DNA of 23,346 bases, taken from assembly GCA_039587475.1 (NCBI GenBank), contig JBDHIK010000035.1:1-23346 (forward strand). The letters run 5' to 3'. A model generated the notes under the pieces. The model was not told the origin of the DNA. It searched no databases and saw only the letters and a program-made list of their open reading frames with translations. Both the position numbers and the translations under genes were made by a program. This DNA is from N074bin45 sp039587475. Lineage in GTDB: Bacteria > Gemmatimonadota > Gemmatimonadetes > Gemmatimonadales > GWC2-71-9. Shown here piece after piece: positions 9,001-18,967 of the stretch (positions are counted from its first letter, which is position 1; every line of letters begins with the position of its first letter).

Positions 9001-9150
9001 GATGTGACAGACAATGCGAGCGAAGTGTCCGTGCAGGGATCGACCTCCCCGGGCATGATCGACCAGGAGACGATGCGTGCCCGAGCCAGGCACCCGGGAA
9101 CGATGGGCCTTCGTGGTGGCGGCCGTCAAGGGAGGGCCGGGGTTTGACAC
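5998..9150 (-). CDS. Phospholipase D-like protein with N-terminal barrel-like region
   Basis: A 1050-codon ORF. About residues 40-210 are made of short alternating hydrophobic/polar segments rich in Gly and aromatic residues (AFRPYAGVGLGFS, GGARLMYAMAAIGAQFGVDY, LDLALTLFLPLRRGGFLL), resembling an outer-membrane beta-barrel. A helical middle region follows. The C-terminal half has PLD-superfamily signatures: a full HxKx4D motif in HRKIAFAD (near 7250), followed by AILTGLGVGEHY and QWIDRTIILRGPGAVAL, and a second half with HLK (near 6430) and GSHNMDLRSFMLDGEA. In the second copy the Asp of HxKx4D is replaced by Ala. The N-terminus is uncertain: the GTG at 9150 has no ribosome site and no clear signal peptide, and internal starts such as ATG at 8919 are possible. 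An envelope phospholipid hydrolase or transferase is the best guess. Confidence 0.7.
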   Translation of the reverse strand: MSNPGPPLTAATTKAHRSRVPGSGTHRLLVDHARGGRSLHGHFARIVCHISLGFAAPNLVWSQATGGEVDSFPAVVSMGLPHAFRPYAGVGLGFSRTDDVSPLARGMFGIHRDIGSPIPGVLGLAAEGWIDSGRDGVDGGARLMYAMAAIGAQFGVDYSIRQDRLDLALTLFLPLRRGGFLLPGSGLRLDWIPQRQSAMASLVFPMFQPWAGKTRPKSSQVPTPVEPSSFRPAIGQTRDDPEMRADVAALRHGVNWIGAFTLPYFPEQGPQQTLPMDTALAKHMAVTDRWAPEGHTPTAEVARYHTALDRAFTRAAGGSPFLADAADTARRTLLEEVLLPYNRTLGQIRSPSVLRGLARRSVDRFGRWVMAAPGQTAETQQAIIGVYQGLLTAVQDLADSTGRRWKDSRLVWLPFQLALRPDEHDTQGEIDALLERLIGRPFEEGHDVAIATDEVFVEVLDQSILDARDYHVLWIHDIRGRNDEGLPDSVAQSTVLDGYLQALTNAARRFDETRRVPTYLIFLDQYYYKSGLAERWLELLREPLTYEFRLGKHPGVERAVRAAQDSLRTAVAASTFLQREAARRGDDWLRRLFAVHVSVTNPPDPSFRSPGVEGLIPPGTPDDVMRDHRKIAFADLTEPDPSRGIAILTGLGVGEHYAASQWIDRTIILRGPGAVALKTEARAMLRRQGFRPEQIPSVLQPVARPPSYEHLVSRLAVEFDWTARGAIAMNATGYGPKRASVAKATLYTLMPPGSLIFIADPQWLSRHWGGMLLGSALRGCRLMLVGPGPKNTAFGGAFVQMSLQRELFLRLVQARDILADPIRQAGGGIHIGLWQTSIGTHQVAEAVLMMRDGLRRYPFIKETLSFDDDVWTVFETAATAVEIWGRFRVLFGYPPPSLATGYHPKWHLKAQFFASPEAMHGAFAQSEWRVFFAERIVERLLEAARRGTAIRLAMLHPITGYLERRTVAERERQVMYFIVGSHNMDLRSFMLDGEAIGIVAGAGSLVTAGDLLVLSAIGVEWLEDASAVDRNFPYPGKTRARAARALEALF

Positions 9151-9171
9151 GACTGTGTTTCCCGGTATTGT
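9144..9171 (+). promoter_or_regulatory. Sigma70-type promoter for the NTF2-like lipoprotein gene
   Basis: A perfect TTGACA (9144-9149) and TATTGT (9166-9171, four of six) are separated by 16 bases. Transcription would begin near 9178, leaving a leader of about 95 bases before the ATG at 9273. The -35 box overlaps the first codons of the divergent phospholipase-like ORF if that gene starts at 9150. Confidence 0.6.
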
Positions 9172-9272
9172 GGACCTGGATGAGCGGGAAATGCCGATGG
9201 CGGCGTGAATCCCGGGGAGAGCTTTCGCCCAATGTTCAGTGGGGTCGTTCCCACGCCAAGGAGACCAACTCG

Positions 9273-9758
9273 ATGATCCGTTCCCTGTCGTTGCTTTGTG
9301 TGGCAGTGCTCATGTCGGCCTGTGCGCCGGCCCCCGCCGAGATGACCGAGGCCCAGCGCGCCGAGGTCGAGGCGTCCGCCCGTGCCGCCTTCGACGGGCT
9401 CGTCGCCGCCATGGGGGCGGCCGACCAGGAAGGCGTGTTGTCCTACATGGCCGAGGGCTCGATCATCGCGTTCCACGGCATGGTGTGGGATCGGGGCGGG
9501 CTGGCCACCACGCTCGACGCCTTCTACTCGGGGATCGAACGTTCGGACATGGACAACTTCGCCCCCCTGCAGTTCGACGTGCTGGGTCCCAACACGGTGG
9601 TGGTCACGTCGCAGAACTCCCAGATGACCACCTACAAGGACGCCGAGATGGAGCCGCTCAACGCCGTGTCGGCCAGAACGTTCGTCCTGATCCGTGAGGG
9701 CGAGAGCTGGAAGGTCCTGCACGGCCACATCTCGCAGCACCTGCTCCGTACCGACTGA
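9273..9758 (+). CDS. NTF2-like (SnoaL/DUF4440-type) lipoprotein
   Basis: A 161-residue protein with a lipoprotein signal (LLCVAVLMSACAP; lipobox MSAC with Cys about residue 16). The mature part has the cone-like NTF2 fold pattern: a long first helix (EASARAAFDGLVAAMGAADQEGVLSYMAEG), then strands ending in the typical SARTFVLIREGESWKVLHGHIS. Such proteins are usually called nuclear transport factor 2 family or DUF4440; many are of unknown role, others are small isomerases or hydrolases. AAGGAG at 9258-9263 fixes the ATG at 9273. The frame stays open far upstream (to 8727), but that part is antisense to the phospholipase-like gene and not coding. It has its own promoter and terminator, so it is probably monocistronic. 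Confidence 0.87.
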   Translation: MIRSLSLLCVAVLMSACAPAPAEMTEAQRAEVEASARAAFDGLVAAMGAADQEGVLSYMAEGSIIAFHGMVWDRGGLATTLDAFYSGIERSDMDNFAPLQFDVLGPNTVVVTSQNSQMTTYKDAEMEPLNAVSARTFVLIREGESWKVLHGHISQHLLRTD

Positions 9759-9783
9759 CCGGACCGGGATACCAGAGGCGGCC

Positions 9784-9820
9784 ACGGCCCCGGAACTTTG
9801 TGTTCCGGGGCCGTTCGTTT
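9784..9820. terminator. Rho-independent terminator, probably bidirectional
   Basis: A perfect 13-bp inverted repeat (9784-9796 with 9802-9814, GC-rich core GGCCCCGG) closes a five-base loop, TTTGT. A T-containing tail TCGTTT follows on the + strand. It lies between the converging lipoprotein and deaminase genes and could serve both. Confidence 0.85.
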
Positions 9821-9852
9821 GGGCCACTCCCGGTGCGATGTGTGGTGCCGCG

Positions 9853-10293
9853 CTACTCCCCGATGTCCTCGGCCCAGTCCTCGGGGTGCTCTCTGATGAA
9901 TTGTTGCATCAGGGCGCGGCACCGCTCGTCGTTCACCACCTCCACCTCCACCCCGCGGCTTCGCAAGTGGTGCTCGTCACCCATGAACGACTCGTTCTCA
10001 CCGACGACCACGCGGGGGATGCCGTACAGCAGGATGGCGCCGGAACACATCGGGCAGGGGGACAGCGTGGTGTACATGGTGCTGGCCCGGTAGACGTGGG
10101 CCGGATGGCGGCCGGCGTCCTCCAGCGCGTCCATTTCCCCGTGGAGGACGACGCTGGCCTGCTGGATGCGGCGGTTGTGACCCCGGCCGATGATGGCGCC
10201 CTCGTACACCAGGATGGCTCCGATGGGGATGCCGCCCTCGCGAAGACCCTGCTCGGCTTCCTCGATGGCGGCCTGGAGGAATGGGTCGGGCAC
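9853..10293 (-). CDS. Cytosine/nucleoside deaminase, yeast Fcy1-like
   Basis: A 146-residue zinc-dependent deaminase of the CDA fold. The ligands are visible: His and the proton-shuttling Glu in LHGEMDALED, and the two Cys in TTLSPCPMCSGAI. The region after the zinc site (YGIPRVVVGENESFMG, then VNDERCRALMQQFIREHPEDWAEDIGE at the very end) follows fungal cytosine deaminase closely, rather than bacterial TadA or CodA. The likely reaction is cytosine to uracil plus ammonia in pyrimidine salvage. The open frame extends to 10488, but the GTG at 10293 has AGGAG about six bases upstream and gives the right N-terminus (PDPFLQAAIEEAEQGL). It is divergent from the rhodanese remnant. Confidence 0.9.
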   Translation of the reverse strand: MPDPFLQAAIEEAEQGLREGGIPIGAILVYEGAIIGRGHNRRIQQASVVLHGEMDALEDAGRHPAHVYRASTMYTTLSPCPMCSGAILLYGIPRVVVGENESFMGDEHHLRSRGVEVEVVNDERCRALMQQFIREHPEDWAEDIGE

Positions 10294-10477
10294 GTTGGCT
10301 CCTGGCCTGGCGTGGAACCCCGCCCAGGGACGGGATGACGCCAATGGTACCGGTGGCGGTGGCCGCGCGCCAGCGCCGGGACAGTTGACCACGCCGTCGG
10401 GCGCCGGGCGGGCCATGGCGATGTGCCAGGGGAACCCCTCTCCACGCAACCCGCAAGACACGACAGGAGACCTCTCG

Positions 10478-10749
10478 ATGAGCACCATTACCGCGAAGGA
10501 CCTTCAAGCCAAGATCGACACGCAGGAAGACTTCGTCCTGCTCAACGTGCTTGCAGCGGAAGACTTCGAGAACACTCACATTCCGGGTTCCCTGAACGTT
10601 CCGCAGAAGCGCGGCGCTTCCTTCAGGAAGTGGAGAACCTGGTGAAGGACAAGGACCGCACCGTGGTCGTGTACTGCGCCAGCCGAGCGTACACGGCCTC
10701 CGGGGCCGGCCTCGGTGACGAGAAGATCGTTGAGACCATCGAGCGCACG
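10478..10749 (+). pseudogene. Rhodanese-like protein, frameshifted and truncated
   Basis: The ATG at 10478 follows AGGAG (10465-10469). The first frame encodes a normal rhodanese start (MSTITAKDLQAKIDTQEDFV, then LLNVLAAEDFENTHIPGSLNVPQ) and then runs into a stop at 10645. The rest of the fold continues in another frame from about 10605: FLQEVENLVKDKDRTVVVYC, which carries the active-site Cys of the CASRAYTAS loop. After ETIERTT the usual last strand and helix of the family (the W-x-x-x-G-type end) are missing, and the sequence runs into the end of the converging CocE-type gene. It is either a decayed thiosulfate sulfurtransferase-like gene or one affected by sequence errors. Confidence 0.75.
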
Positions 10750-10750
10750 A

Positions 10751-12541
10751 CTAGTGCACGGTCCCAGCGGACTCCAGGATGGGCAAGACGAGGTGGGATG
10801 GGTGGACGGTACTACGGAAGACGCGCTGTCGGGCCTCTACCCACGTCGCTTCCGTCTCGTTGTTGCCTCCGGTGTTGAGATTGCGGGAGAATTCAGGAAA
10901 CGCGGCCGATGCGATTTCGAGTCGGAGGCGCTCTCCCGCGTGGAGGGTGACCGCCGTGTGGCCCAGGTCGATGACGAACGGATACACGGTGCCGGGGTCG
11001 AGAAACGTTGGGGCGGTCATCGATTCCCGGTAGCGGGCCCGTTGAATCCCGAACGTGAGGCCCAACACGCGGATCTCCCCGGTCGGCTGCAATCCGTACA
11101 GGGTAGCCGTCCAGTCCGTGTCCACGGCGGTAGAGGAGGCGAAGAGATGCATCTGGAGCGGCCCGGCGATGTCGAGCGGACGTTCCAGCGGGTCCGATTC
11201 ATAGACCAGGGCATCGCCACCGCGTTCGATCCGCTCGCGATACGCCTCCAGACCGCCACGCTTGAGCGCGGCGTGAAACGAGGGAGTGGGCTGGTCCGGA
11301 CGATAAATGAACGTGTCCGAGGCATCCACGGTCTCCGGCGCCTGCCACTCCAGCCGACCCGTGGCACCGGGACGATCGGGGCCGGCCAGGTAGAGCTCCC
11401 TGGTGGTGGTCTCCGGGAGCGGGTACCGCTCTCCGGTGAGCCACCGGTTGGATCCCATGAGAAAGAGCTCGACCCCCGGCGCGTCCGGTGCGTCGGCCCC
11501 GTCGGTCTTGAGCCAGAAATCAAACCACCCCAGGTACTCGGCCATCAGGTCGCGCTCGGCGGTGGCTCCCATGTCGATGCCGTTGAGCCTCCGGGTCCCC
11601 CGGTCTCCGTGGGCCCAGGGGCCTACCAGGAAACGGACGTGGCGGTTGCCCCCACGAATCAGATGATCGAAAGCCTCCCGGGCGCCGCGGGTCCCGGGAT
11701 CGAACCACCCGGTTTGCAGGAACACCGGGATGTCCACTGTCTCCAGCGCCGAGAGATCGGCGAACGCGTTCCAGTAGGGATCCTCCGGCGGATGCCGCGC
11801 CCAGTCCCGGAAATAGGTAATCTCTTGCCCTGCCAGCGACCGGTCCAAGTCGATGACCGGGAGGCCACTCAGGGGGCCGGTCCAATCGTCGGTGACACTG
11901 CGCTGCAACATGGCCTGAAGCTCGCGCCCCGTCCGGGCGTTCTCCATGATGTTGGCCCAGCGCAGGGCCCAGCCCATGGCCAGGGCCCCCCCCTCACGGG
12001 GAATGTTGTCGAAAGGCATGGCAGGGGCCACGGTGGGGACGATGGTCACGAGGTGGGGCGGGTGCAGGGCCGCGGCGGCGAACTGCGCCGTCCCGGAGTA
12101 GGATCCCCCCACCATCGCCACTTTGCCGGTGCTCCACTCCTGGGTGCCGAGCCACTCGATAGTGTCGAAGCCATCGGCGCCCTCGTGTACGAAGGGCTCC
12201 CACGTTCCGGGAGAGGCCCAGCGGCCCCGGACATCCTGGATGGCGACCACATACCCGGCAGCGCGGAAATAGCGACCGTAACCCTCGAGCCAGTCCTTGT
12301 TGTACGGTGTGCGAAGGAGAATGATGGAGAAAGGCGGTGCCCCACGCTCGGGAACGTAGAGACGGGTAGCCAGCTCGACGCCGTCCCGCATGGGTATGCC
12401 GAGGGTGCCATCCTCGGGGCCGGCGTGTGGTGGTTGGCACGCCCCGGACGCCAGTAACCCAATGAGGAGGGCCGTCGTCGGAACGTCCACAGAGGACCGT
12501 CGGTGCGCACGGTCGAGAAGGGCAGTGCGGGCAGAGATCAT
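10751..12541 (-). CDS. CocE/NonD family (X-Pro dipeptidyl-peptidase-like) hydrolase
   Basis: A 596-residue alpha/beta hydrolase. The N-terminal substrate-binding start (IPMRDGVELATRLYVPERG) is typical of CocE-type enzymes, followed by RTPYNKDW, AIQDVRGRWASPGTW and the nucleophile elbow GGSYSG. The acid lies in QTGWFDPGT and the His in VGPWAHGD. The C-terminal third is the jelly-roll domain of X-Pro dipeptidyl peptidases. Family members cleave acyl esters or prolyl peptides; the substrate here is unknown. The N-terminus has a hydrophobic stretch (ALLIGLLASGAC) and could be secreted or lipid-anchored, though Ser at -3 makes a weak lipobox. The ATG at 12541 is preceded by AAGGGG and overlaps the stop of the GNAT remnant (ATGA). 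Confidence 0.9.
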   Translation of the reverse strand: MISARTALLDRAHRRSSVDVPTTALLIGLLASGACQPPHAGPEDGTLGIPMRDGVELATRLYVPERGAPPFSIILLRTPYNKDWLEGYGRYFRAAGYVVAIQDVRGRWASPGTWEPFVHEGADGFDTIEWLGTQEWSTGKVAMVGGSYSGTAQFAAAALHPPHLVTIVPTVAPAMPFDNIPREGGALAMGWALRWANIMENARTGRELQAMLQRSVTDDWTGPLSGLPVIDLDRSLAGQEITYFRDWARHPPEDPYWNAFADLSALETVDIPVFLQTGWFDPGTRGAREAFDHLIRGGNRHVRFLVGPWAHGDRGTRRLNGIDMGATAERDLMAEYLGWFDFWLKTDGADAPDAPGVELFLMGSNRWLTGERYPLPETTTRELYLAGPDRPGATGRLEWQAPETVDASDTFIYRPDQPTPSFHAALKRGGLEAYRERIERGGDALVYESDPLERPLDIAGPLQMHLFASSTAVDTDWTATLYGLQPTGEIRVLGLTFGIQRARYRESMTAPTFLDPGTVYPFVIDLGHTAVTLHAGERLRLEIASAAFPEFSRNLNTGGNNETEATWVEARQRVFRSTVHPSHLVLPILESAGTVH

Positions 12542-12770
12542 GGGAACCCCTTGGCAAAGCGGATGCTGGTCCGGTCGTACCCTAGATGGCGGTAGCAGTC
12601 ATGGGCCTCGACACGGCTGGCGTGGCTGGTGATCTCTACGAGACCGCAGCCTGAAGCGGCCAGGATGGCCGGTCCGGCGATCTGGTACCGTCCAGGACCA
12701 CCAGACCTCACTCCGTTGCCGTGGCCCTGATGCTGTCCGCAAGGAACGCGACGAGGGGAAGGTGCCGGGT
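12538..12770 (-). pseudogene. GNAT acetyltransferase remnant with internal deletion
   Basis: Two pieces of a GNAT acetyltransferase lie between the decarboxylase and the CocE-type gene. The C-terminal piece is clear: CGLVEITSHASRVEAHDCYR, then HLGYDRTSIRFAKG, the standard end of small GNAT proteins. Just upstream, in a different frame (about 12708-12770), RHLPLVAFLADSIRATATE resembles the N-terminal helix of the same family. The middle, which should hold the acetyl-CoA loop (R/Q-x-x-G-x-G/A), is missing, so a deletion plus a frame change is likely. An intact 79-aa ORF from ATG 12777 spans part of this and overlaps the decarboxylase stop by eight bases, but would not make a working enzyme. Confidence 0.65.
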
Positions 12771-14179
12771 CACGCATGTGCGGCGGAGTCGTCCGACTCG
12801 CTGGCGGCGGCCTGCATGGCTGCCCAGGTTCGCTCGATGTCCCCTTGATCGGTTCGCCAGTTGGTGATCGAGACTCTGGCAGCCGGGACGTTCCTTAGGA
12901 TCGTTGGCGTGAGAAACGCGGTCCCTCCCCGACGCAGACGTGACAGGAACGCGTCTATCGCTTCGGGGGTCGCGCGCGCCAGCGTGAAGCACACGCCGTT
13001 GAGCCTGACCGGCGCCAACAGCCTGAATCTCGGGTCGTCGTCGATCCGCTCACCAAGCCAGGCGGCCAGGGCACAGCACCGTTCCACCAGTTGGGCGTAG
13101 CCGGCGCGTCCGTAGGCCACCAGTGTCATCCATACGGGCAGCGCTCTGACGCGCTGGCTGTTCTCCGGCGTCAGGTGGATGAACGTGTCAGGCCGCACCT
13201 GGGTGGGCAGATAGGCCGCCAGGCTACTGAACACCTCGCCTTGAAGTGACAGGTGCCGCGTGAGGATGACGGCGGAGTCGTAGGGTACGTTGAGCCACTT
13301 GTGGGCATCGACGGTGATGGAGTCCGCGGCCTCGAGCCCGTCCAGCAGGTGGCGGTAGCGTGGGGACGCGGCCGCGACGGCGCCGAAGGCGCCGTCGACG
13401 TGGAGCCAGAACGGGTGGCGGGCCTTCAGGGCGGCGATGGCCCCCAGGTCGTCGAAGTCGCAGGTGTTCACCGTGCCGGCATTGGCGACGACGATGGCGG
13501 GACCCTGGCCGTCCAGGTCCAGCTGTTCGAGCACCCGCGCAAGCAGGTCCACGTCCACGGCCTCCCGGTCGGGTAATGTCGGCACCGGCACCAGGGCGGC
13601 CCGCCCCAGGCCGGTGATGGACAGGGCCTTGGCGATGCTGGAATGGGGTGTTCCGCTGAGTACCGGCACGGGACCCAGCGTGAGAGCACCCTCTTCGGAC
13701 ACCGCGACGCCCCGTTGGTGCCCGACCCACTGTCTTGCAGTGGCCAACGCGACCACGGCCGAGGTCGTGGCGCCGGTCACGAACACGCCATCGAACATTG
13801 GAGGCAATCCGAGCAGGTCACGGATCATGCCGATCGCATCGAGCGAGAGTTGACGGATCCCCGATTCGCCGGCATCGGAGCCGTTCTGGTCGTAGGCCGC
13901 CGTCAGCCAGTCGCCAATCAACGCGGCCGGTGTGGTCCCGCCTGTGACGAACCCGAAATAGCGAGGGCCTGCGCTCCCGCTCATCCAGGGGGTGTACCGC
14001 TCCTGCAGGAGCGCGAGGGCTCCTGGGGCGCCGGCGCCCTCCACGGGAAGCCCGACCGCTTCGAGGGCTGGCACCTCGTGGGCGACTGGCTGGTCACTGA
14101 GCCCGCCGAGAAACCGCACGGCTTCGTCGGTCGCCAGGCTCAGGATACCGGAGAGGTCATCGAGGTCTTCGGGGCGCAT
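12770..14179 (-). CDS. Pyridoxal-dependent (group II) decarboxylase family protein
   Basis: A 469-residue PLP enzyme of the aromatic amino acid/glutamate decarboxylase type. The key segments are YFGFVTGGTTPAALIGDWLT, TGATTSAVVALATAR, GTVNTCDFDDLGAI, WLHVDGAFGAVAAAS with the PLP-binding Asp, and SITVDAHKWLNVPYDSAVIL with the Schiff-base Lys. Substrate is unknown: candidates include aromatic L-amino acids, diaminobutyrate or related acids. The ORF could begin at GTG 14221, but the ATG at 14179 has AGGCAGGA close upstream and gives the usual N-terminus (MRPEDLDDLSGIL). It lies 63 bases after a cupin gene on the same strand, and its stop is overlapped by the following GNAT remnant. Confidence 0.9.
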   Translation of the reverse strand: MRPEDLDDLSGILSLATDEAVRFLGGLSDQPVAHEVPALEAVGLPVEGAGAPGALALLQERYTPWMSGSAGPRYFGFVTGGTTPAALIGDWLTAAYDQNGSDAGESGIRQLSLDAIGMIRDLLGLPPMFDGVFVTGATTSAVVALATARQWVGHQRGVAVSEEGALTLGPVPVLSGTPHSSIAKALSITGLGRAALVPVPTLPDREAVDVDLLARVLEQLDLDGQGPAIVVANAGTVNTCDFDDLGAIAALKARHPFWLHVDGAFGAVAAASPRYRHLLDGLEAADSITVDAHKWLNVPYDSAVILTRHLSLQGEVFSSLAAYLPTQVRPDTFIHLTPENSQRVRALPVWMTLVAYGRAGYAQLVERCCALAAWLGERIDDDPRFRLLAPVRLNGVCFTLARATPEAIDAFLSRLRRGGTAFLTPTILRNVPAARVSITNWRTDQGDIERTWAAMQAAASESDDSAAHA

Positions 14180-14242
14180 GGAGTCCTGCCTCTGTTTCTC
14201 GGCCGGCGGATGGCGACGCACGCCGGCCCCGGCTTCATTCCG

Positions 14243-14587
14243 TCAGGCGGTTCCGTTCTTCTTGAGCAGTGTGAGCAACATCTTGAAGGGGCCGATTCCC
14301 TGCAACGCGTGGGGCACCGATGGCGGAAGGTGCAGGATCTCACCGGACGTCACGGTGTGCTCCTCGTCGGCGATGGTGACGCGCACCGAGCCTTCCAGCA
14401 CGAGGACGGTGGCGTCATACGGGCTGGTGTGTCCCGAAAGCCCCTCTCCATCGGCAAACGCGAAGAGGGTCATCACCCCGCCGGCAGTGCGCAACAGAAC
14501 GGTGCTGACGACCGAGCCGGGTTGGTAGGCAACGAGGTCCGCGAGGGGCGTTGGGGTGCTGATCGGGATATCCACGTTCTGTCTCAT
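14243..14587 (-). CDS. Cupin domain protein
   Basis: A 114-residue single-domain cupin. The strand pattern is visible around ATVLVLEGSVRVTIADEEHT and SGEILHLPPSVPHALQG, the second of which carries the His of cupin motif 2. In motif 1 the usual HxH is HTS, so one metal ligand is missing and metal binding may be altered; the protein may be a binding or regulatory cupin rather than an enzyme. The start is the ATG at 14587; the GAAGG lies too close to serve as a normal ribosome site. It sits 28 bases after the membrane kinase gene and 63 bases before the decarboxylase, so the three may share a transcript. Confidence 0.82.
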   Translation of the reverse strand: MRQNVDIPISTPTPLADLVAYQPGSVVSTVLLRTAGGVMTLFAFADGEGLSGHTSPYDATVLVLEGSVRVTIADEEHTVTSGEILHLPPSVPHALQGIGPFKMLLTLLKKNGTA

Positions 14588-14615
14588 CCTTCGGTGCTGG
14601 AGGGTTCGGGGACGG

Positions 14616-17615
<3,000 letters not shown>

Positions 17616-17716
17616 GGTGCCCAATATGGACCGGCCCGGGCCGATCTGCTACCGGCCCGAGGAGGCTCGGACGATCGAAGCTGCCTGCGGCGTCGGGTCC
17701 AGGGCGCCCGGGAGGA

Positions 17717-18907
17717 TCAGCCCGCGGCCTCCAGCAAGGCCTGCACGAACGGCCCCAGCACGCCGCCCTGCTGCCCACCGAACAGGTTCCAGCTGTTGAT
17801 GACGCCGACCAGCTCGTGTTCCGGCATCACCACCAGGAACTGACCGCCGAAGCCGAGCCCGGCCCAGATCTCCGTGTCCCCACGGTCGATGCGCCACCAC
17901 TGATAGCCGTAGCCCCACCCGGGCCGGTTGCCGGTCTCCGCTTGGCGAGCGGTGGACGCCGTCACCCAGCCTTCCGGGACGATGCGTTGCCCGTCCCAGA
18001 CGCCGTCCCGGAGGTACAGGTAGCCAATCTTGGCCAGCTGTTCGGCTTCCAGGTACAGGCCGCCTTCCGTGTCGGGATAGCCCGTCGGCGTGATCTTCCA
18101 TTGATAGTCCGGGATACCCAGGGGCTCGAACAGGTATGTCTCGGCGTACTCGTCGACGAACATGCCGGTGGCGGCCCTGATGACGCCCGACATCAGATGG
18201 CTGCCCCCGCTGTTGTAGACCCACTTCTCGCCCGGGGCAGCGTCCATCGGCTGGTCCAGGGTGAACTGGATCCAGTCGGCGCTGGCTTCCAGCTGGATGG
18301 TGGTGTTGGTCGAGTCGAGGGGCCGGTCGCTTTCGTGCCACTCGATGCCCGATCGCATGGTGAGCAGGTCCTGCAACGTGGCATCCTGGAGCCGGGGGTC
18401 GGTGCCCGACAGGTCGTAGTCCCTGAAGTAGGACACCAGCGGCGCGTCGACACCCTCGATCTCACCTCTCTCGATGGCGATGCCCATCAGGACCGAGGTC
18501 ACCGACTTGGTCACCGACTGGAGGGAATGCACGTCACGGCCCTGATACCAGGGATGGAAGTCGGGGTGCAGGTAGTTGTACTGGTGGACCTGTGCCGCGT
18601 CGGTGCAGGCGTCTGCGCCACACCCGAGGGGGCCGGTGGCGCCGTGGCTGATGGCCTGGTAGTCCGTGTCGTAGCGCTCACTCACGACGAGGTAGCCGCC
18701 GTGAACCACGACCATGCGGTCGATATGACCGAAGGCGCCCGCCCGGATGTCCTCGTTCAGTTGTGCCAGGGCGGCGCCGTCCAGGCCGCGGTCGGCCGGT
18801 GTGGCGACGGTCCAGCCGGCGGTGGGCCACGGGGCCTGGGCCCGGGCCCCGGTGGGGGCGGCCAGTACCAGCAGGACCAGCACGAGGGCGCAGCGTCGGT
18901 AGGACAT
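17717..18907 (-). CDS. Secreted serine hydrolase, beta-lactamase/PBP (class C) family
   Basis: A 396-residue protein with a classic signal peptide (CALVLVLLVLAAPTGARAQA, cleavage after about residue 24). Motifs of the family are visible: the SxxK nucleophile box in HSLQSVTKSVTSVLMGIA, the tyrosine box in KWVYNSGGSHLM, and a GFGGQF segment in place of the KTG strand. Proteins of this kind are esterases, D-amino peptidases or beta-lactam-related hydrolases acting outside the cytoplasm; activity on beta-lactams is not implied. The ATG at 18907 follows AGGAG with good spacing. It precedes the membrane kinase gene by 101 bases on the same strand. Confidence 0.9.
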   Translation of the reverse strand: MSYRRCALVLVLLVLAAPTGARAQAPWPTAGWTVATPADRGLDGAALAQLNEDIRAGAFGHIDRMVVVHGGYLVVSERYDTDYQAISHGATGPLGCGADACTDAAQVHQYNYLHPDFHPWYQGRDVHSLQSVTKSVTSVLMGIAIERGEIEGVDAPLVSYFRDYDLSGTDPRLQDATLQDLLTMRSGIEWHESDRPLDSTNTTIQLEASADWIQFTLDQPMDAAPGEKWVYNSGGSHLMSGVIRAATGMFVDEYAETYLFEPLGIPDYQWKITPTGYPDTEGGLYLEAEQLAKIGYLYLRDGVWDGQRIVPEGWVTASTARQAETGNRPGWGYGYQWWRIDRGDTEIWAGLGFGGQFLVVMPEHELVGVINSWNLFGGQQGGVLGPFVQALLEAAG

Positions 18908-18967
18908 GGGAGGGGCTCCTGAGAGAGTGGATGCTAGCCCGACGGGGAGCGCCGGAGAGCTGTTTCG

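Noticed and set aside
8727..9272. Upstream extension of the NTF2-like lipoprotein frame
   Set aside because: AAGGAG, the promoter at 9144-9171 and the lipoprotein signal all place the start at 9273; the extension is antisense and Arg-rich.
10715..12457. Long + strand ORF (580 codons) opposite the CocE-type hydrolase
   Set aside because: The - strand product has the full catalytic pattern; the + product has none.
17631..17642. Palindrome CGGCCCGGGCCG before the membrane kinase gene
   Set aside because: No loop and no T-run, so not a good terminator; short GC palindromes are common in this base composition and no operator family is recognised.
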